The translations under genes were made by a program, and so were the position numbers. Below the pieces are notes generated by a model. It was given only the letters and a program-made list of their open reading frames with translations. It was not told the DNA's origin and ran no database searches. From Leifsonia virtsii (GTDB taxonomy: Bacteria > Actinomycetota > Actinomycetes > Actinomycetales > Microbacteriaceae), in contig NZ_JAROCB010000004.1 of assembly GCF_030433675.1 (NCBI RefSeq), positions 62,001 through 126,000 on the forward strand: a stretch of 64,000 nucleotides of DNA. Direction: 5' to 3'. This document shows, piece after piece, positions 8,990 through 18,535 of this stretch; the stretch's first letter is position 1, and every line of letters starts with the position of its first letter.

Positions 8990-9023
8990 GGAACGCCGTC
9001 CGGCTCGCGCCGGGCGGCGTTCC
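8990..9023 (+). terminator. Rho-independent-like terminator after glpK
   Basis: GGAACGCCG-t-CCGGC pairs with GCCGG-g-CGGCGTTCC around a TCGC loop, giving 14 base pairs. It is followed by GCTTTCC, a short pyrimidine tract typical of high-GC genomes. Confidence 0.75.
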
Positions 9024-9103
9024 GCTTTCCCCGTCGCCTATCCTTCGGGCCTCCTCATCGAGTGGAAAGCGTCCGCGCAGCCCGGTCCTCTACCGTCGGG
9101 CGT

Positions 9104-10363
9104 ATGAGGCATTCCGCACGCACGTACTCGGTTCGGCACGGCCGGCTCCCGGTGCGCACGGCGCGGGGGCCGGTCGCGCGGCTGATCGCCTCGGTGCTCG
9201 CCGTCGCGGCGGTCTCGGCGACCGCGGTGACCGCCTACGCGGTGGAGGACACCGTGTCCTCGTTCAAGCCGTCCATCCACCTGGTGTCGGCGTCGGGCAA
9301 GTCCGTCGCCGCGCCCCCGAGCGTCGGCGCCGAGTCCGGTGCGGTGAACATCCTCCTCGCGGGCACGGACACCCGCACCGGCCAGGGCGGCCAGTTCTCG
9401 ACCGCGGACGAGCTCGCCGGCAGCTCCGGCGCCGGGAACAACGACGTCACGATGGTGCTGCACCTCTCCGCCGACCACACGCATGCGAGCGTCATCAGCA
9501 TCCCGCGCGACCTCATGGTGCCCGTGCCGTCCTGCCCGACCGCGAGCGGCGGCTCGACCCCGGCGCAGTCGGACGCGCAGTTCAACACCACGCTCTCCAC
9601 CGGCGGGCTCTCCTGCGTGGTGCTGACGGCGGAGGCGCTCACCGGGCTGAGCATCCCGTACGCGGCCGAGATCAGCTTCGACGGCGTGATCGCGATGTCG
9701 AACGCGATCGGGGGAGTGACGGTGTGCCTGGCGACGCCGGTCACCGACCCCTACGTCGGGCTCGACCTCCCGGCCGGGCAGCAGACGCTCGTCGGTCAGC
9801 AGGCACTGGCGTTCGTGCGCAGCCGCCACGGGATCGGCGACGGCAGCGACCTGGGCCGGATCAGCAACCAGCAGCTGTTCCTGTCGGCGCTGCTCCGGAA
9901 GGCGACGAGCGCGGGCACACTGGGCAACCCGTTCACGCTCTACTCGCTGGCGAAGGCGGCGACCTCGAACATCCAGCTCTCGGACACGCTCGCGTCGCCC
10001 ACGACGCTGGTGTCGATCGCGCTGGCGCTCAAGAGCGTCCCGCTGAGCGACTTCGTCTTCCTGCAGTACCCGGCGATGACCGACCCGGACAACCCGAACC
10101 GGGTGGTGCCCGAGCCCGACGGGGTCGCGGCGCTGAAACAGGCGCTGGCCGCCGATGTGCCCGTGGTGCTCACGGGCCACACGGGGGACGGGACGGTGTC
10201 GGCGACCGCGACGCCCACGCCGACGCCCACACCGTCGACGGCGGCCACGGCTCCGGCGGCCGGGTCCACCCCGGTCCCGACGCCGTCCTCCACCGACGTG
10301 AGCCTGCCCTCGGACGTGACCGGCCAGACCGCCGACGAGCAGACCTGCACGAAGGGGAACTGA
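9104..10363 (+). CDS. LytR-CpsA-Psr (LCP) family cell-wall glycopolymer transferase
   Basis: A 419-aa protein with an N-terminal membrane anchor (about 25-50: VARLIASVLAVAAVSATAVTA) and an extracellular LCP domain (about 80-330). Family motifs seen are LLAGTDTRTGQG, the IPRD loop (VISIPRDLMVPVP) and the arginine-bearing FVRSRHGIGDGSDLGRISNQ. LCP enzymes transfer lipid-linked glycopolymers to peptidoglycan. A Thr/Pro-rich tail (about 370-405, built of TP repeats) follows. The start at 9104 is set by TACCGT at 9091-9096, ending 7 nt before the ATG, consistent with a leaderless mRNA. It converges with the MarR gene, 4 bp between stops. Confidence 0.85.
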   Translation: MRHSARTYSVRHGRLPVRTARGPVARLIASVLAVAAVSATAVTAYAVEDTVSSFKPSIHLVSASGKSVAAPPSVGAESGAVNILLAGTDTRTGQGGQFSTADELAGSSGAGNNDVTMVLHLSADHTHASVISIPRDLMVPVPSCPTASGGSTPAQSDAQFNTTLSTGGLSCVVLTAEALTGLSIPYAAEISFDGVIAMSNAIGGVTVCLATPVTDPYVGLDLPAGQQTLVGQQALAFVRSRHGIGDGSDLGRISNQQLFLSALLRKATSAGTLGNPFTLYSLAKAATSNIQLSDTLASPTTLVSIALALKSVPLSDFVFLQYPAMTDPDNPNRVVPEPDGVAALKQALAADVPVVLTGHTGDGTVSATATPTPTPTPSTAATAPAAGSTPVPTPSSTDVSLPSDVTGQTADEQTCTKGN

Positions 10364-10367
10364 CTGA

Positions 10368-10871
10368 CTAGCGCTCGCGCAGCCCCGGCGTCATCTCCAG
10401 GCCGGCGAACGCCTGCCGGGCGAACCGCGCGACGGCGCGGCGCAGGGTCTCGACCTCCTGCGGGTCCCAGCCGAGGGTGACCTCGTCGACCTGCGCCTGG
10501 GCGACCTCCATGATGCGCTCGCCGAGCTCGCGGCCGTCGCGGGTGAGCGCGACCAGCACGCTGCGCTCGTCCCGTGGCGACGGCACGCGCTCGACCAGAC
10601 CGATCTCCTCCAAGCGGCGCACGATCTTGGAGATGTTCGCCTTGCCCGTTCCGAGGGTCGCCGCCAGGTCGGTGGGCCGCAGCGCACCGCGGTAGGCGAG
10701 CTGGTTGACGACGACGAACATCGGGATGTCGTCGACCGGGAAGCCGATCTTCTCCATCACGCGCTCGCGCACATCCCGGCTGTCCGCCCAGTGCACGATC
10801 GACGCGATCGACAGACGGAGGTCGAACGGGTCCTGCTCGATGACCGGCGAGAGGTCGGGGTCGTCCGACAC
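10368..10871 (-). CDS. MarR-family transcriptional regulator
   Basis: A 167-aa winged-helix regulator. The core (about 50-125) contains the recognition region PTDLAATLGTGKANISKIVRRLEE and the wing RVPSPRDERSVLVALTRDG, both typical of MarR. The GTG start has AGGAGGTGGC upstream. It is 68 bp downstream of, and in the same direction as, the GH106-like glycosidase, so it may be co-transcribed and may regulate that cluster; this is inference. No ligand can be read from the sequence. Confidence 0.88.
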   Translation of the reverse strand: MSDDPDLSPVIEQDPFDLRLSIASIVHWADSRDVRERVMEKIGFPVDDIPMFVVVNQLAYRGALRPTDLAATLGTGKANISKIVRRLEEIGLVERVPSPRDERSVLVALTRDGRELGERIMEVAQAQVDEVTLGWDPQEVETLRRAVARFARQAFAGLEMTPGLRER

Positions 10872-10939
10872 GCTGCCACCTCCTCTGTTCGGCGTGCTGC
10901 CCAGTATCCCAGCCGCGTGGGGCCGGAGTCGCGCGGGGC

Positions 10940-13915
10940 TCAGCGTTCGCGCACGACGGTCACCGGCCCGAGCAGGCCGTGCGGCCGCACCTGCGTCTGG
11001 TGGCCGCCCTCGCGGCCGAGCAGCAGCAGGCCCATGTCCGGGATGCGGTCGTAGTATCCGCGCGCGATCAGCCGGTTGTTCAGGGAGCTGGCGACCCGGA
11101 CCGTGACCGTGTTGCGCCCGGTCCTCGCCATGTCGGTGATGTCGACGACAGGACGCGAGGTGTCGAAGCCGCGCGCCTCGCCGCCGTTGACGCTCGCGAC
11201 GCCGAGGCCTCCCGCGGTGGAGCCGAGGTCGAGCAGCAGGCGCTCGCCGGGCTCCGCGGCGCGCTCGAGCTCGAACTCGGCGCGGTACTCCGCGACGCCG
11301 GAGACCTCCGGGCCGACGCCCGGGAGCTCCGTCCACGGTCGCAGCCCGGAACCGTCGACCGGGAGCGTCGTGACCGCGGTCGTCGGACGCACCTCCCTGG
11401 TCTCGTAGCCGAGGCCGCGGTCCTCGACGATCAGCTCGTCCGGTCCGGCGTCCCAGCTCTCGACGGCGATGCTCCAGCCCTCGAGCCGCTGCACGGTCTC
11501 GCGCTGGGCCGGGCGCGATCCGGCGGGCGTCTGGGAGCGGTCGACGGTGAGGAGGGCGATCTCGCCGGGGGCGAGCGCGACCGACACGACGGTGCGGTCG
11601 CCGTCGAGCCGTACCCCGCGGTGCTCGGCGACCGCGCCGCTCCACGGGTCGACCCGGTACGGAGTGCCGGCGCCGGGGAGGGCGACCTCCACGACCGTGT
11701 CCTCTCCTGTCTCGTACAGGAAGTGGTAGAGGTACACGTGCAGCAGGTCGCCGTCCTCGCGCAGCGAGCCGAGCACGAAGCGGTTCTCGGCGACGAACTC
11801 GGCGCGGCCGACGACGCCGAGCCCGCGCAGGGCGGACACGGTCTCGGCCGGGTCGTCGATCTCGGCGACGGTCGGCTGCGCGTGCAGCGCCGCCATCGTC
11901 TCGGCGAGCTCGGTGTCGCGGCCGTCCAGCCCGGGCGTCCGGGATGTCGCGCGGGCGTTCAGGATGTGCTCCCCGGTCAGCAGCAGCTTCAGCTCGCGGG
12001 CGCCGTTCACGATCAGCACGCGGAGTCCGGCCCTCGCCTGGTCGAGCAGCAGCCGGGCGACGTCCGGGTTCAGGGCCTCCTGATAGACGATCAGGGCCTG
12101 GTAGCCAGGGCCGTCCGGTTGCACGAGGCCGTCCGCGAAGGCGACGTCGTCGCGCAGCAGCAGGCTGCCGTCGAAGAACTCGTAGCTCCACCCGGCGTCC
12201 TGCATTCCGAGGTCCTGCCACCAGTGGTTCTCGCGGTTACGCATCCACATCGTGCCGTAGGCGACCTCGTCGGGGATCCGGCGGCCGTCGGGGTCGAGGA
12301 AGTACATCCCCGACATGTTGTCGACGAAATGGTCGGTGCGCAGGATGCCGACGTCGATGCGGGGCCGGCCCTGCCGCAGCAGGTACTGCACGCGCCCGAG
12401 CGCGGCGTTCCACTGCGGGTAGAACTCACTCGCCGGCTGGCGGAGGTCGAACCGCTCGGAGAACGCCGGCCACATGCCCTCGTGCCCGGGCCACTCGGTC
12501 GCACCCTCCGCGCCCGCGGTGCTGGCCCAGCCGTGCAGCACGGTCTTGGTGATGCCGGCCGCGAGCTGTGTCGCGATGATCTGGTCGTAGAACCGGTGGT
12601 CGAGCATGTGGTTGCGCGTCGTGGCGCCGGTCTCCGACGAGTACTGCTTGCCGAAGAGGTGCGCGGGCCCGGCGAGCAGCCGGTAGGCGTCGATCTGCGA
12701 ACCGAACTCCAGCGACTCCGTCTCGATGCCGTCCACCTCCGGCCCCGGCCGGGTCAGCTCGAAGGGCAGGCCGTAGCTGATCTCCGAGCGCAGCAGGATG
12801 CCGTTCTCGTGCAGGAACGCGGCGAACGGCCGCAGCATGTTCTCGATGTAGAGGTCGGTGAGCGTCTCGACATAGTCGTGCCGGACCTTCTCGACGGTGG
12901 GCCGCTGCGCCTCGGTCGGCTGGTTGCGGTACGTCGTGGCGGAGGCCATCAGCAGCACGCTGCGGGTGAGGAACGGCAGCCACGGGGCGATGTCGTAGCC
13001 GCGGCGCTCGCGGAACTCCCGCGCGACCGACGCACCCCAGAACAGGCCGCCGTCGCCCCAGGTGGTGAGCTCGAGCGAGTCCATGTACATCTGCGCGCGC
13101 GGGTTGCGGGCGATCAGCGCGCGCAGCTCCGGCGTCAGGACGGTGGACCGCCAGTAGTCGATGACCGCGTCGACGCCGGCGCGGTCCAGGTAGTTGACCG
13201 TGTAGTTGACGCCCACCGACGGGGAGGCCGTCTGGCCGGTGCCGTGCGACCAGAACACGAAGAGCCGCCAGGCGCGGTCGTCGCCGGCGTCGGGGCTCCA
13301 GTCGAGGGTGCCGTCGACGACCCGGGAGGTCAGGTCGAGCACGGCGTCCGCGTCGAGCACCGGCGCAGCGCCGTCACCGCCGTCGGACACGACGGGGGCG
13401 GCGACGGCGGCGACGAACTCCTGCGTCCTCGGCGGGACGCGGTGGCCGGGGAGCAGGCTCTCGGCGCGCTCCTCGTCGAGCACGATGCGCGGAAGGGCGC
13501 CGGTGCGGCCCGTCCCCGCCCGCACGTCCTCCGTCACGACGTTCAGCTCCCGGGCCGCGGCCGGGTGGTCCGGGTCGATCGTCGGCAGGTTGGCGTTGGA
13601 CCAGTTCGTGCCCGACGTGAAGCTCACCGACATCCCGCGCGCGGTCGTCTCCTCGACCACGATCTGCGAGTCGTGCACCCACTCCTCGGAGCCCCAGCCG
13701 TAGCGGGCGTGGTCGATGGCCTGCTCGTCCATCGCGAGGAACTCCATCCCGCCGAAGCCGAGCCGGTGGGCGGCGTCGATCTCGAACCGCAGGGTGCGGT
13801 CGGTGTGCAGGCCTTCGGCCAGCCACCAGCGCAATTCGGGGCGGTACTCGATGGGCGGATCCTGCAGCGCGGCGCGGTGGCGCTCCAGCGGGCGGGAGGT
13901 CTCTGGCTCGGTCAC
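10940..13915 (-). CDS. GH106-like glycoside hydrolase (alpha-L-rhamnosidase type)
   Basis: A 991-aa protein without a signal peptide, hence probably cytoplasmic. The N-terminal part (YRPELRWWLAEG, LGFGGMEFLAMDE, FTSGTNWSNANLP) and the overall length fit the GH106 family, whose known members release alpha-L-rhamnose from plant and microbial polysaccharides. The C-terminal 150 residues look like a galactose-binding-like jelly roll (LLDLGSTAGGLGVASVNG). Catalytic glutamates were not assigned with confidence. It follows a HAD phosphatase by 63 bp and precedes a MarR gene. Rhamnose use is inferred from family only. Confidence 0.7.
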   Translation of the reverse strand: MTEPETSRPLERHRAALQDPPIEYRPELRWWLAEGLHTDRTLRFEIDAAHRLGFGGMEFLAMDEQAIDHARYGWGSEEWVHDSQIVVEETTARGMSVSFTSGTNWSNANLPTIDPDHPAAARELNVVTEDVRAGTGRTGALPRIVLDEERAESLLPGHRVPPRTQEFVAAVAAPVVSDGGDGAAPVLDADAVLDLTSRVVDGTLDWSPDAGDDRAWRLFVFWSHGTGQTASPSVGVNYTVNYLDRAGVDAVIDYWRSTVLTPELRALIARNPRAQMYMDSLELTTWGDGGLFWGASVAREFRERRGYDIAPWLPFLTRSVLLMASATTYRNQPTEAQRPTVEKVRHDYVETLTDLYIENMLRPFAAFLHENGILLRSEISYGLPFELTRPGPEVDGIETESLEFGSQIDAYRLLAGPAHLFGKQYSSETGATTRNHMLDHRFYDQIIATQLAAGITKTVLHGWASTAGAEGATEWPGHEGMWPAFSERFDLRQPASEFYPQWNAALGRVQYLLRQGRPRIDVGILRTDHFVDNMSGMYFLDPDGRRIPDEVAYGTMWMRNRENHWWQDLGMQDAGWSYEFFDGSLLLRDDVAFADGLVQPDGPGYQALIVYQEALNPDVARLLLDQARAGLRVLIVNGARELKLLLTGEHILNARATSRTPGLDGRDTELAETMAALHAQPTVAEIDDPAETVSALRGLGVVGRAEFVAENRFVLGSLREDGDLLHVYLYHFLYETGEDTVVEVALPGAGTPYRVDPWSGAVAEHRGVRLDGDRTVVSVALAPGEIALLTVDRSQTPAGSRPAQRETVQRLEGWSIAVESWDAGPDELIVEDRGLGYETREVRPTTAVTTLPVDGSGLRPWTELPGVGPEVSGVAEYRAEFELERAAEPGERLLLDLGSTAGGLGVASVNGGEARGFDTSRPVVDITDMARTGRNTVTVRVASSLNNRLIARGYYDRIPDMGLLLLGREGGHQTQVRPHGLLGPVTVVRER

Positions 13916-13960
13916 GATCGGTTCTCCTTCGAACGACGGTGTCGTGAGCGTACCACTTAT

Positions 13961-13973
13961 TGTCTATAGGACA
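13961..13973. promoter_or_regulatory. Small inverted repeat before the GH106-like gene
   Basis: TGTCTATAGGACA is an imperfect palindrome 46 bp before the glycosidase start. It sits in a locally AT-rich patch (TTATTGTCTATAGG) that is unusual in this GC-rich DNA. It could be an operator for the downstream MarR regulator and contains a -10-like TATAGA on the minus strand. Confidence 0.4.
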
Positions 13974-13978
13974 CTACT

Positions 13979-14710
13979 TCAGGAGAGCAGCTCCGGAAGC
14001 TCGGCGAGGGAGCGGATGGTGAGCACCCCCGCCGCGAGGGCATCGTGCTCGTCGTCGGAGGAGGGGACGGCGTCCCGGCGGTTCAGCCACACGCCGGTCA
14101 GGCCGGCGCGTGCGGCGCCGATCGCGTCGGTGCGCAGCCGATCGCCGACGTAGGCCGCCTCCGCGGGGCTCACGCCGAAGGCGTCGCAGGCGAACCGGAA
14201 GATCGCCTCGTCGGGCTTCGGGATGCCGACCTCGCCCGAGGCGACGACGTGCTCGACGCGCGCGTCGAGACCCACGGCGTGCACCTTCCGGCTCTGGAAC
14301 GCCAGGTCGCCGTTCGTGATCAGGCCGAAGCGCACCCCGGGAATTCGCCGCTCCAGCTCGTCGAGCGCGGGCAGCGCGTCGTCGTGCAGCGTCCAGGCCG
14401 CGACATAGTGCTCGAAGTAGTCGGCGAACCACGCGCTCGCCTGCCCGTCGTCGAGGACCACTCCATGACGCGCGGCGAAATCGCGCGCCCTGGCCTGGCG
14501 CTGCCCCTCGAAGTCGAGTCGCCCAGCGAGGTAGGAGTGGTAGTGCTCCTCCTCGAGGTCGTGCCAGAGGGTCGTCAGCTCCTCCGCCTCGAGCGCGCCG
14601 TACGGAGCGCCCAGAGTGTCGGCGTAGCGCAGGATGCCCGACTCCACGGCCGCGCGATGCGCGAACAGGGTGTCGTCCAGGTCGAACAGGACGACGCGCG
14701 GCGCGGTCAC
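13979..14710 (-). CDS. HAD-superfamily hydrolase (subfamily IA phosphatase)
   Basis: A 243-aa HAD enzyme. Motif I is VVLFDLDDTLF (about 6-16), with the nucleophilic and general-acid aspartates. An alpha-helical cap follows (about 20-105). Motif II is GLITNGD, motif III lies near the lysine of GIPKPDEAIF, and motif IV is AAYVGDRLRTDAIGA. It resembles YjjG/YfnB-type small-molecule or nucleotide phosphatases, but the substrate cannot be stated. The GTG start at 14710 gives a GTGA overlap with the stop of the acetyltransferase gene, so the two are translationally coupled. Confidence 0.85.
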   Translation of the reverse strand: MTAPRVVLFDLDDTLFAHRAAVESGILRYADTLGAPYGALEAEELTTLWHDLEEEHYHSYLAGRLDFEGQRQARARDFAARHGVVLDDGQASAWFADYFEHYVAAWTLHDDALPALDELERRIPGVRFGLITNGDLAFQSRKVHAVGLDARVEHVVASGEVGIPKPDEAIFRFACDAFGVSPAEAAYVGDRLRTDAIGAARAGLTGVWLNRRDAVPSSDDEHDALAAGVLTIRSLAELPELLS

Positions 14711-15300
14711 GCCTCCGCCTGCACGAACGTGACGTCCGGCCAGTCGCCTGCGGGCGCCCGCGGGTCGTCCGGCAGCAGCACGCCGCGCCACTCGTCGAGG
14801 CGCTCACCGCGCTGCACCGCTCCGCCCGGCACCACGCCCTCCCACCGGAAACCGGCGCGGCGCGCGACCGCAGCGCTCGCCGCGTTGCCGGTGAGGGCGC
14901 GCCACAGGATCCGCCGCAGGGCCAGCCCGTCGGGCCCGGGGGCGAAGCCGTACGCCAGCACCAGTGCGGTGGCCTCCGACATCACCCCGCGGCCTCGCGC
15001 CTCCGGAGCCAGCCAGTAGCCGATCTCGCCCTGGTGCTGGTGGATGTCGCCGAGGCTGACCATGCCGACCAGCTCGCCGTCGACACGCACGCTCCACGTG
15101 CAGACCCGGTCGCTGGCCCACCCGTCGGGCACCACGCTGGTGACGAACCCGACCGCGTGCTCGCGCCGGTACGGCGACGGCACGGTGGTCCATCGCGCGA
15201 TCTCCGGGTCGCTGCAGAGCTCGGCGATCTGGTCGACGTCGGACTCCGCGGGCTGGTCGAGCGTCACCCGCGCGCCCGACAGGACGACCGGATACGGCAT
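14707..15300 (-). CDS. GNAT-family N-acetyltransferase (RimJ/RimL-like)
   Basis: A 197-aa GNAT enzyme of the Acetyltransf_3 type. Visible features are the N-terminal VTLDQPAESDVDQIAELCSD, the central strand GELVGMVSLGDI, the acetyl-CoA-binding loop YWLAPEARGRGVMSEA (about 103-118; R/Q-x-x-G-x-G/A) and the C-terminal NAASAAVARRAGFRWEG. It transfers acetyl to an amino group on a protein N-terminus or a small molecule; the target is unknown. It starts within the stop codon of trpS (TGATG), so it is the second gene of a trpS-GNAT-HAD set. Confidence 0.87.
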   Translation of the reverse strand: MPYPVVLSGARVTLDQPAESDVDQIAELCSDPEIARWTTVPSPYRREHAVGFVTSVVPDGWASDRVCTWSVRVDGELVGMVSLGDIHQHQGEIGYWLAPEARGRGVMSEATALVLAYGFAPGPDGLALRRILWRALTGNAASAAVARRAGFRWEGVVPGGAVQRGERLDEWRGVLLPDDPRAPAGDWPDVTFVQAEA

Positions 15301-16310
15301 CAGCGCGCCTTGCGCAGGAAGCCGACGCGCTCGTACGCCTTCGCCAGCGTCGCCTCCGCCACCTCGCTCGCGCGTTCGGCGTTGACGGCGAGGATGCGGT
15401 CGAGCTCGCCCGGATCGGCCAGGAGGTCGAGCGCGCGCTGCCGCACGGGCGTGAACTCGCCGACCACGACCTCGACCAGGCCCTTCTTGAAGTCGCCGTA
15501 GCCCTTGCCCTCGTACTCCAGCTCGATGGACTCGATGGAGCGGCCGGTCAGCGCCGAGTAGATGCTGAGCAGGTTCGAGATGCCGGGCTTGCCCTCGCGG
15601 TCGAACGACACGACGCCGTCGGTGTCGGTCACTGCGCGCATGATCTTCTTGCGGGTGACGTCGGGCTCGTCGAGCATCCAGATGATGCCGGAGCCGGACT
15701 CCGCGGACTTCGACATCTTCGACTCCGGGTTCTGGAGGTCGTAGATGCGGGCGCTCTCCTTGAGGATCATCGCCTGCGGCACCACGAACGTCTCGCCGAA
15801 GCGGCTGTTGAAACGCTCGGCGAGGTCGCGGGTGAGCTCGACGTGCTGGCGCTGGTCGTCGCCGACCGGGACCACCGTCGTGTCGTAGAGCAGGATGTCG
15901 GCGGCCATCAGCACCGGGTAGGCGAACAGTCCGACCGAGGTCGCGTCGGCGCCCTGCTTCTGCGACTTGTCCTTGAACTGCGTCATGCGCGACGCCTCGC
16001 CGAAGCCGGTGATGGTGTTGAGCACCCAGGCGAGCTGGGCGTGCGCGGGCACGTGCGACTGCACGTAGAGGGTGGACGCGGACGGGTCGATGCCGGCCGC
16101 GATGTACTGGGCCGCCGTGCGGCGCGTCTTCTCGCGCAGCTCGGCAGGATCCTGCTGCACCGTGATGGCGTGCAGGTCGACCACCGAGAAGAACGCGTCG
16201 TGCGTGCTCTGCAGCTCCTTCCACTGCAGCAGCGCGCCGATGTAGTTGCCGAGGTGCAGGGAGTCGGCGGAGGGCTGCATGCCGGAGTAGAGGCGGGGGA
16301 GTTCGGTCAT
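15300..16310 (-). CDS. trpS: Tryptophan--tRNA ligase
   Basis: A 336-aa class Ic aminoacyl-tRNA synthetase charging tRNA-Trp. The Rossmann domain carries the HIGH-equivalent HLGNY (about 19-23) and the KMSKS loop ([12 protein letters not shown]), with [10 protein letters not shown] and [15 protein letters not shown] lining the substrate site. Length is standard. The ATG at 16310 is the only sensible start for the family N-terminus [13 protein letters not shown]. It lies 44 bp after exonuclease III and couples by a 1-bp overlap to the acetyltransferase. Confidence 0.96.
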   Translation of the reverse strand: MTELPRLYSGMQPSADSLHLGNYIGALLQWKELQSTHDAFFSVVDLHAITVQQDPAELREKTRRTAAQYIAAGIDPSASTLYVQSHVPAHAQLAWVLNTITGFGEASRMTQFKDKSQKQGADATSVGLFAYPVLMAADILLYDTTVVPVGDDQRQHVELTRDLAERFNSRFGETFVVPQAMILKESARIYDLQNPESKMSKSAESGSGIIWMLDEPDVTRKKIMRAVTDTDGVVSFDREGKPGISNLLSIYSALTGRSIESIELEYEGKGYGDFKKGLVEVVVGEFTPVRQRALDLLADPGELDRILAVNAERASEVAEATLAKAYERVGFLRKAR

Positions 16311-16354
16311 GGTTCTGCTTTCGAAAATCTGTGGATGGAGTGCGGGCTGTGCGG

Positions 16355-17191
16355 TCAGACGGCGTAGTCGACGACCACGGGCGTGTGGTCCGACCATCGC
16401 TCGTCGTACGCGGCCGCGCGGTCCACCGCGACGTCCTGCACCCGCGCCGCGAGCGCGGGGGTGGCCAGCTGGTAGTCGATGCGCCAGCCGGTGTCGTTGT
16501 CGAACGCCTTGCCGCGCCACGACCACCACGTGTACGGGCCCTCGACCTCGCCCGCGTGGCGGCGGACGACATCCACCCACCCGAGCCCGGCGCCGTCGTT
16601 GTAGGACGGGTCGCCCTCCGCGCCGAGGATGCGGTCGAAGTAGGCGCGCTCCTCCGGCAGGAAGCCGGCGCGCTTCACGTTGCCCTTCCAGTTGCGGATG
16701 TCGAGCGTGCGGTGGCCGACGTTCAGGTCGCCCATCACGACGGCGAGCTCGTTGTGCTTCTGCAGCTCCGGGAGCCGCGCCTCCATCGCATCGAGGAACT
16801 TGTACTTCTCGACCTGCTTGTCGGTGCCCGCTTCGCCCGAGTGAACGTACGCGCTCACCACGGTGACGACGGTGTCGCCCACCTCGTAGTCGGCCTCCAG
16901 CCAGCGGCCGGCGCTGTCGAACTCGGTCGGGCCGAGCTCGACGCGGTGGATGGCCGCGCGGTGGCGGCTGGCGATGGCGACGCCGGCCCGGCCTTTCGCG
17001 CTGGCGGGGTCGTGCACGATGTCCCACTCGTCGCCGAGCAGCCCCTGCAGGTCTTCGCTGGAGGCGCGCACCTCCTGGATCGCCAGGATGTCGACGTCGC
17101 GCCCGTCGAGCCATGCCCCCATGCCCTTGCGGAAGGCGGCGCGGATGCCGTTGGCGTTGATCGTGGCGATGCGCAGGCGACTCGAGGGCAT
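16355..17191 (-). CDS. xthA: Exodeoxyribonuclease III / AP endonuclease
   Basis: A 278-aa enzyme of the exonuclease-endonuclease-phosphatase fold, active in base-excision repair. Family motifs appear in order: [14 protein letters not shown] (metal Asn), LAIQEVRA (catalytic Glu), [33 protein letters not shown] (catalytic Asp and Asn), RIDYQLATP and the terminal [11 protein letters not shown] with the catalytic His. A TAGGCT box at 17198-17203 ends 6 nt before the ATG. GGAGG is also present, so both leaderless and leadered initiation are possible. It lies directly after the YihY gene, 9 bp from its stop. Confidence 0.95.
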   Translation of the reverse strand: MPSSRLRIATINANGIRAAFRKGMGAWLDGRDVDILAIQEVRASSEDLQGLLGDEWDIVHDPASAKGRAGVAIASRHRAAIHRVELGPTEFDSAGRWLEADYEVGDTVVTVVSAYVHSGEAGTDKQVEKYKFLDAMEARLPELQKHNELAVVMGDLNVGHRTLDIRNWKGNVKRAGFLPEERAYFDRILGAEGDPSYNDGAGLGWVDVVRRHAGEVEGPYTWWSWRGKAFDNDTGWRIDYQLATPALAARVQDVAVDRAAAYDERWSDHTPVVVDYAV

Positions 17192-17200
17192 GCCTCCAGC

Positions 17201-18445
17201 CTAGCGTCGGCTGCCGACAGCGGTTCCGGGCTCCTGCACGCCGTCCAGCAGGTCGTCGAGCCGGTGGGCGGCGCGCTCCACCCGCCGCTGCGCGGGCAGG
17301 CGGGCGAACCACCGGGCCGCCGCCAGATCCTCCTGCGCGTGCTTCAGCTCGGCCTGGGCGACCAGCACGCGCGCCTGGTGCTCGGCCGCCGCCCGTTCCG
17401 CCGCGGCCTGCTCCGGCGTGACGGCGCGCGGCGAGATGCCGTGGTCGAACATCCCGACCGCGATCCACGACGCCGAGAGCAGGATGACCCGCGAGATCAG
17501 GTTGAACCACAGCAGCAGGCCGATGAAGACGGCGAAGGTGGCCAGCAGCGGGTTCTTCTGGTTGGCGAACAGGAGGCCGCTCAGCACGCTCAGCCCGGCG
17601 AGCACGAGCGACCCGAGAAGCACCCCGAAGAACAGGTTGCGCCACGGGATGGCGACGCGCGACATCACGCGGAACATCGCGCCGAGGGTGACGATGTTGA
17701 GCACGACGGAGACGACGAGGCCGGAGAAGCGGGCGACGGCGTTGGTCCAGAACGAGTCGGAGCTCAGCCCGATCAGGTCGAGGAGGAAGGTCAGCGTCTG
17801 CGTGCTCACGATGCTGACCAGGGCGGACGCGATGAACAGCACGCCGAAGATCAGCGCGAGCCCGAGGTCGCGGATCTTCTGCAGCACGTAGTTGGTGGTG
17901 TCGCGGCTGAGCCCGAACACCGCCCGGACCGCCTGGCGGGTGTAGTAGAGCCAGCCGATCGCGGTCCAGATGAGGCCGACGGCGGCGACGATGCCCGTCC
18001 AGCCGAACGAGGTCGCCGTCTGCAGCTGCTCCGCCGGGATGACGCCGGGCGTGGTCGGGGTCGACACGAGGCCGGGCACGGCGCGGTTCAGCAGCTTGAC
18101 GATCGCGTCGAACACCTCCTCGTTGCCCGCCAGCCACACGCTGGAGATGGAGAAGCCGACCCAGACGGCCGCGAAGATCGCGAACAGCGACTGGTAGCCC
18201 ATGCCGGCCGCCCGCAGGTTGCCGTCCGAGTGCGAGTAGTTGATGTACACGCGGTACGGGCGGAGCCCCTCCACCCACTTGGCCAGGTGGGAGACGCGCG
18301 CCACCGGCTTCTCCAGGCGGCGGCGCAGCGGATCGGCGTGCTCCAGCAGCCGCTCCTTCAGCGACTCCTCCGGCTCGACCGTCCCTTCGGCGCGCTGCAC
18401 CGCGGGGTCCGGCTCCAGCGGAGCGCGCCTGGTCTTCTTGGCCAC
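17201..18445 (-). CDS. YihY/BrkB-family inner membrane protein
   Basis: A 414-aa membrane protein with about six transmembrane helices between residues 85 and 345, flanked by a charged N-terminus of about 70 residues and a cytoplasmic Ala/Arg/Glu-rich tail likely to be helical. The core ([32 protein letters not shown], read in two parts) is the conserved YihY/BrkB region; the family was once mis-annotated as RNase BN and its function is not settled. The start is GTG with TATCCT at 18452-18457 ending 6 nt upstream (leaderless). It is separated from the sdh operon by a strong terminator. Confidence 0.85.
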   Translation of the reverse strand: MAKKTRRAPLEPDPAVQRAEGTVEPEESLKERLLEHADPLRRRLEKPVARVSHLAKWVEGLRPYRVYINYSHSDGNLRAAGMGYQSLFAIFAAVWVGFSISSVWLAGNEEVFDAIVKLLNRAVPGLVSTPTTPGVIPAEQLQTATSFGWTGIVAAVGLIWTAIGWLYYTRQAVRAVFGLSRDTTNYVLQKIRDLGLALIFGVLFIASALVSIVSTQTLTFLLDLIGLSSDSFWTNAVARFSGLVVSVVLNIVTLGAMFRVMSRVAIPWRNLFFGVLLGSLVLAGLSVLSGLLFANQKNPLLATFAVFIGLLLWFNLISRVILLSASWIAVGMFDHGISPRAVTPEQAAAERAAAEHQARVLVAQAELKHAQEDLAAARWFARLPAQRRVERAAHRLDDLLDGVQEPGTAVGSRR

Positions 18446-18485
18446 GCCGTCAGGATAGCGAGGGAGGGGCGCACGGGGAGACGCA

Positions 18486-18520
18486 GACGGCCCGCCCTGC
18501 CGGGGGCAGGACGGGCCGTC
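18486..18520 (-). terminator. Terminator after the sdhCDAB operon
   Basis: GACGGCCCG at 18486 pairs with CGGGCCGTC ending at 18520, with a further inner stem CTGCC/GGCAG. The long GC stem lies 15 bp beyond the sdhB stop and upstream of yihY. The stem is symmetrical, but only minus-strand genes flank it. Confidence 0.75.
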
Positions 18521-18535
18521 GGGCGTGCGGCGCGA

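Noticed and set aside
10200-10240. Short CGACGCCCACGC-like direct repeats
   Set aside because: They encode the Thr-Pro repeats in the tail of the LCP protein.
10979-13969. A 996-codon open frame on the plus strand opposite the GH106-like gene
   Set aside because: It is the antisense shadow typical of high-GC DNA; its translation is low-complexity (Arg, Val, Gly, Asp rich) and no family motif is visible, whereas the minus strand has a coherent protein.
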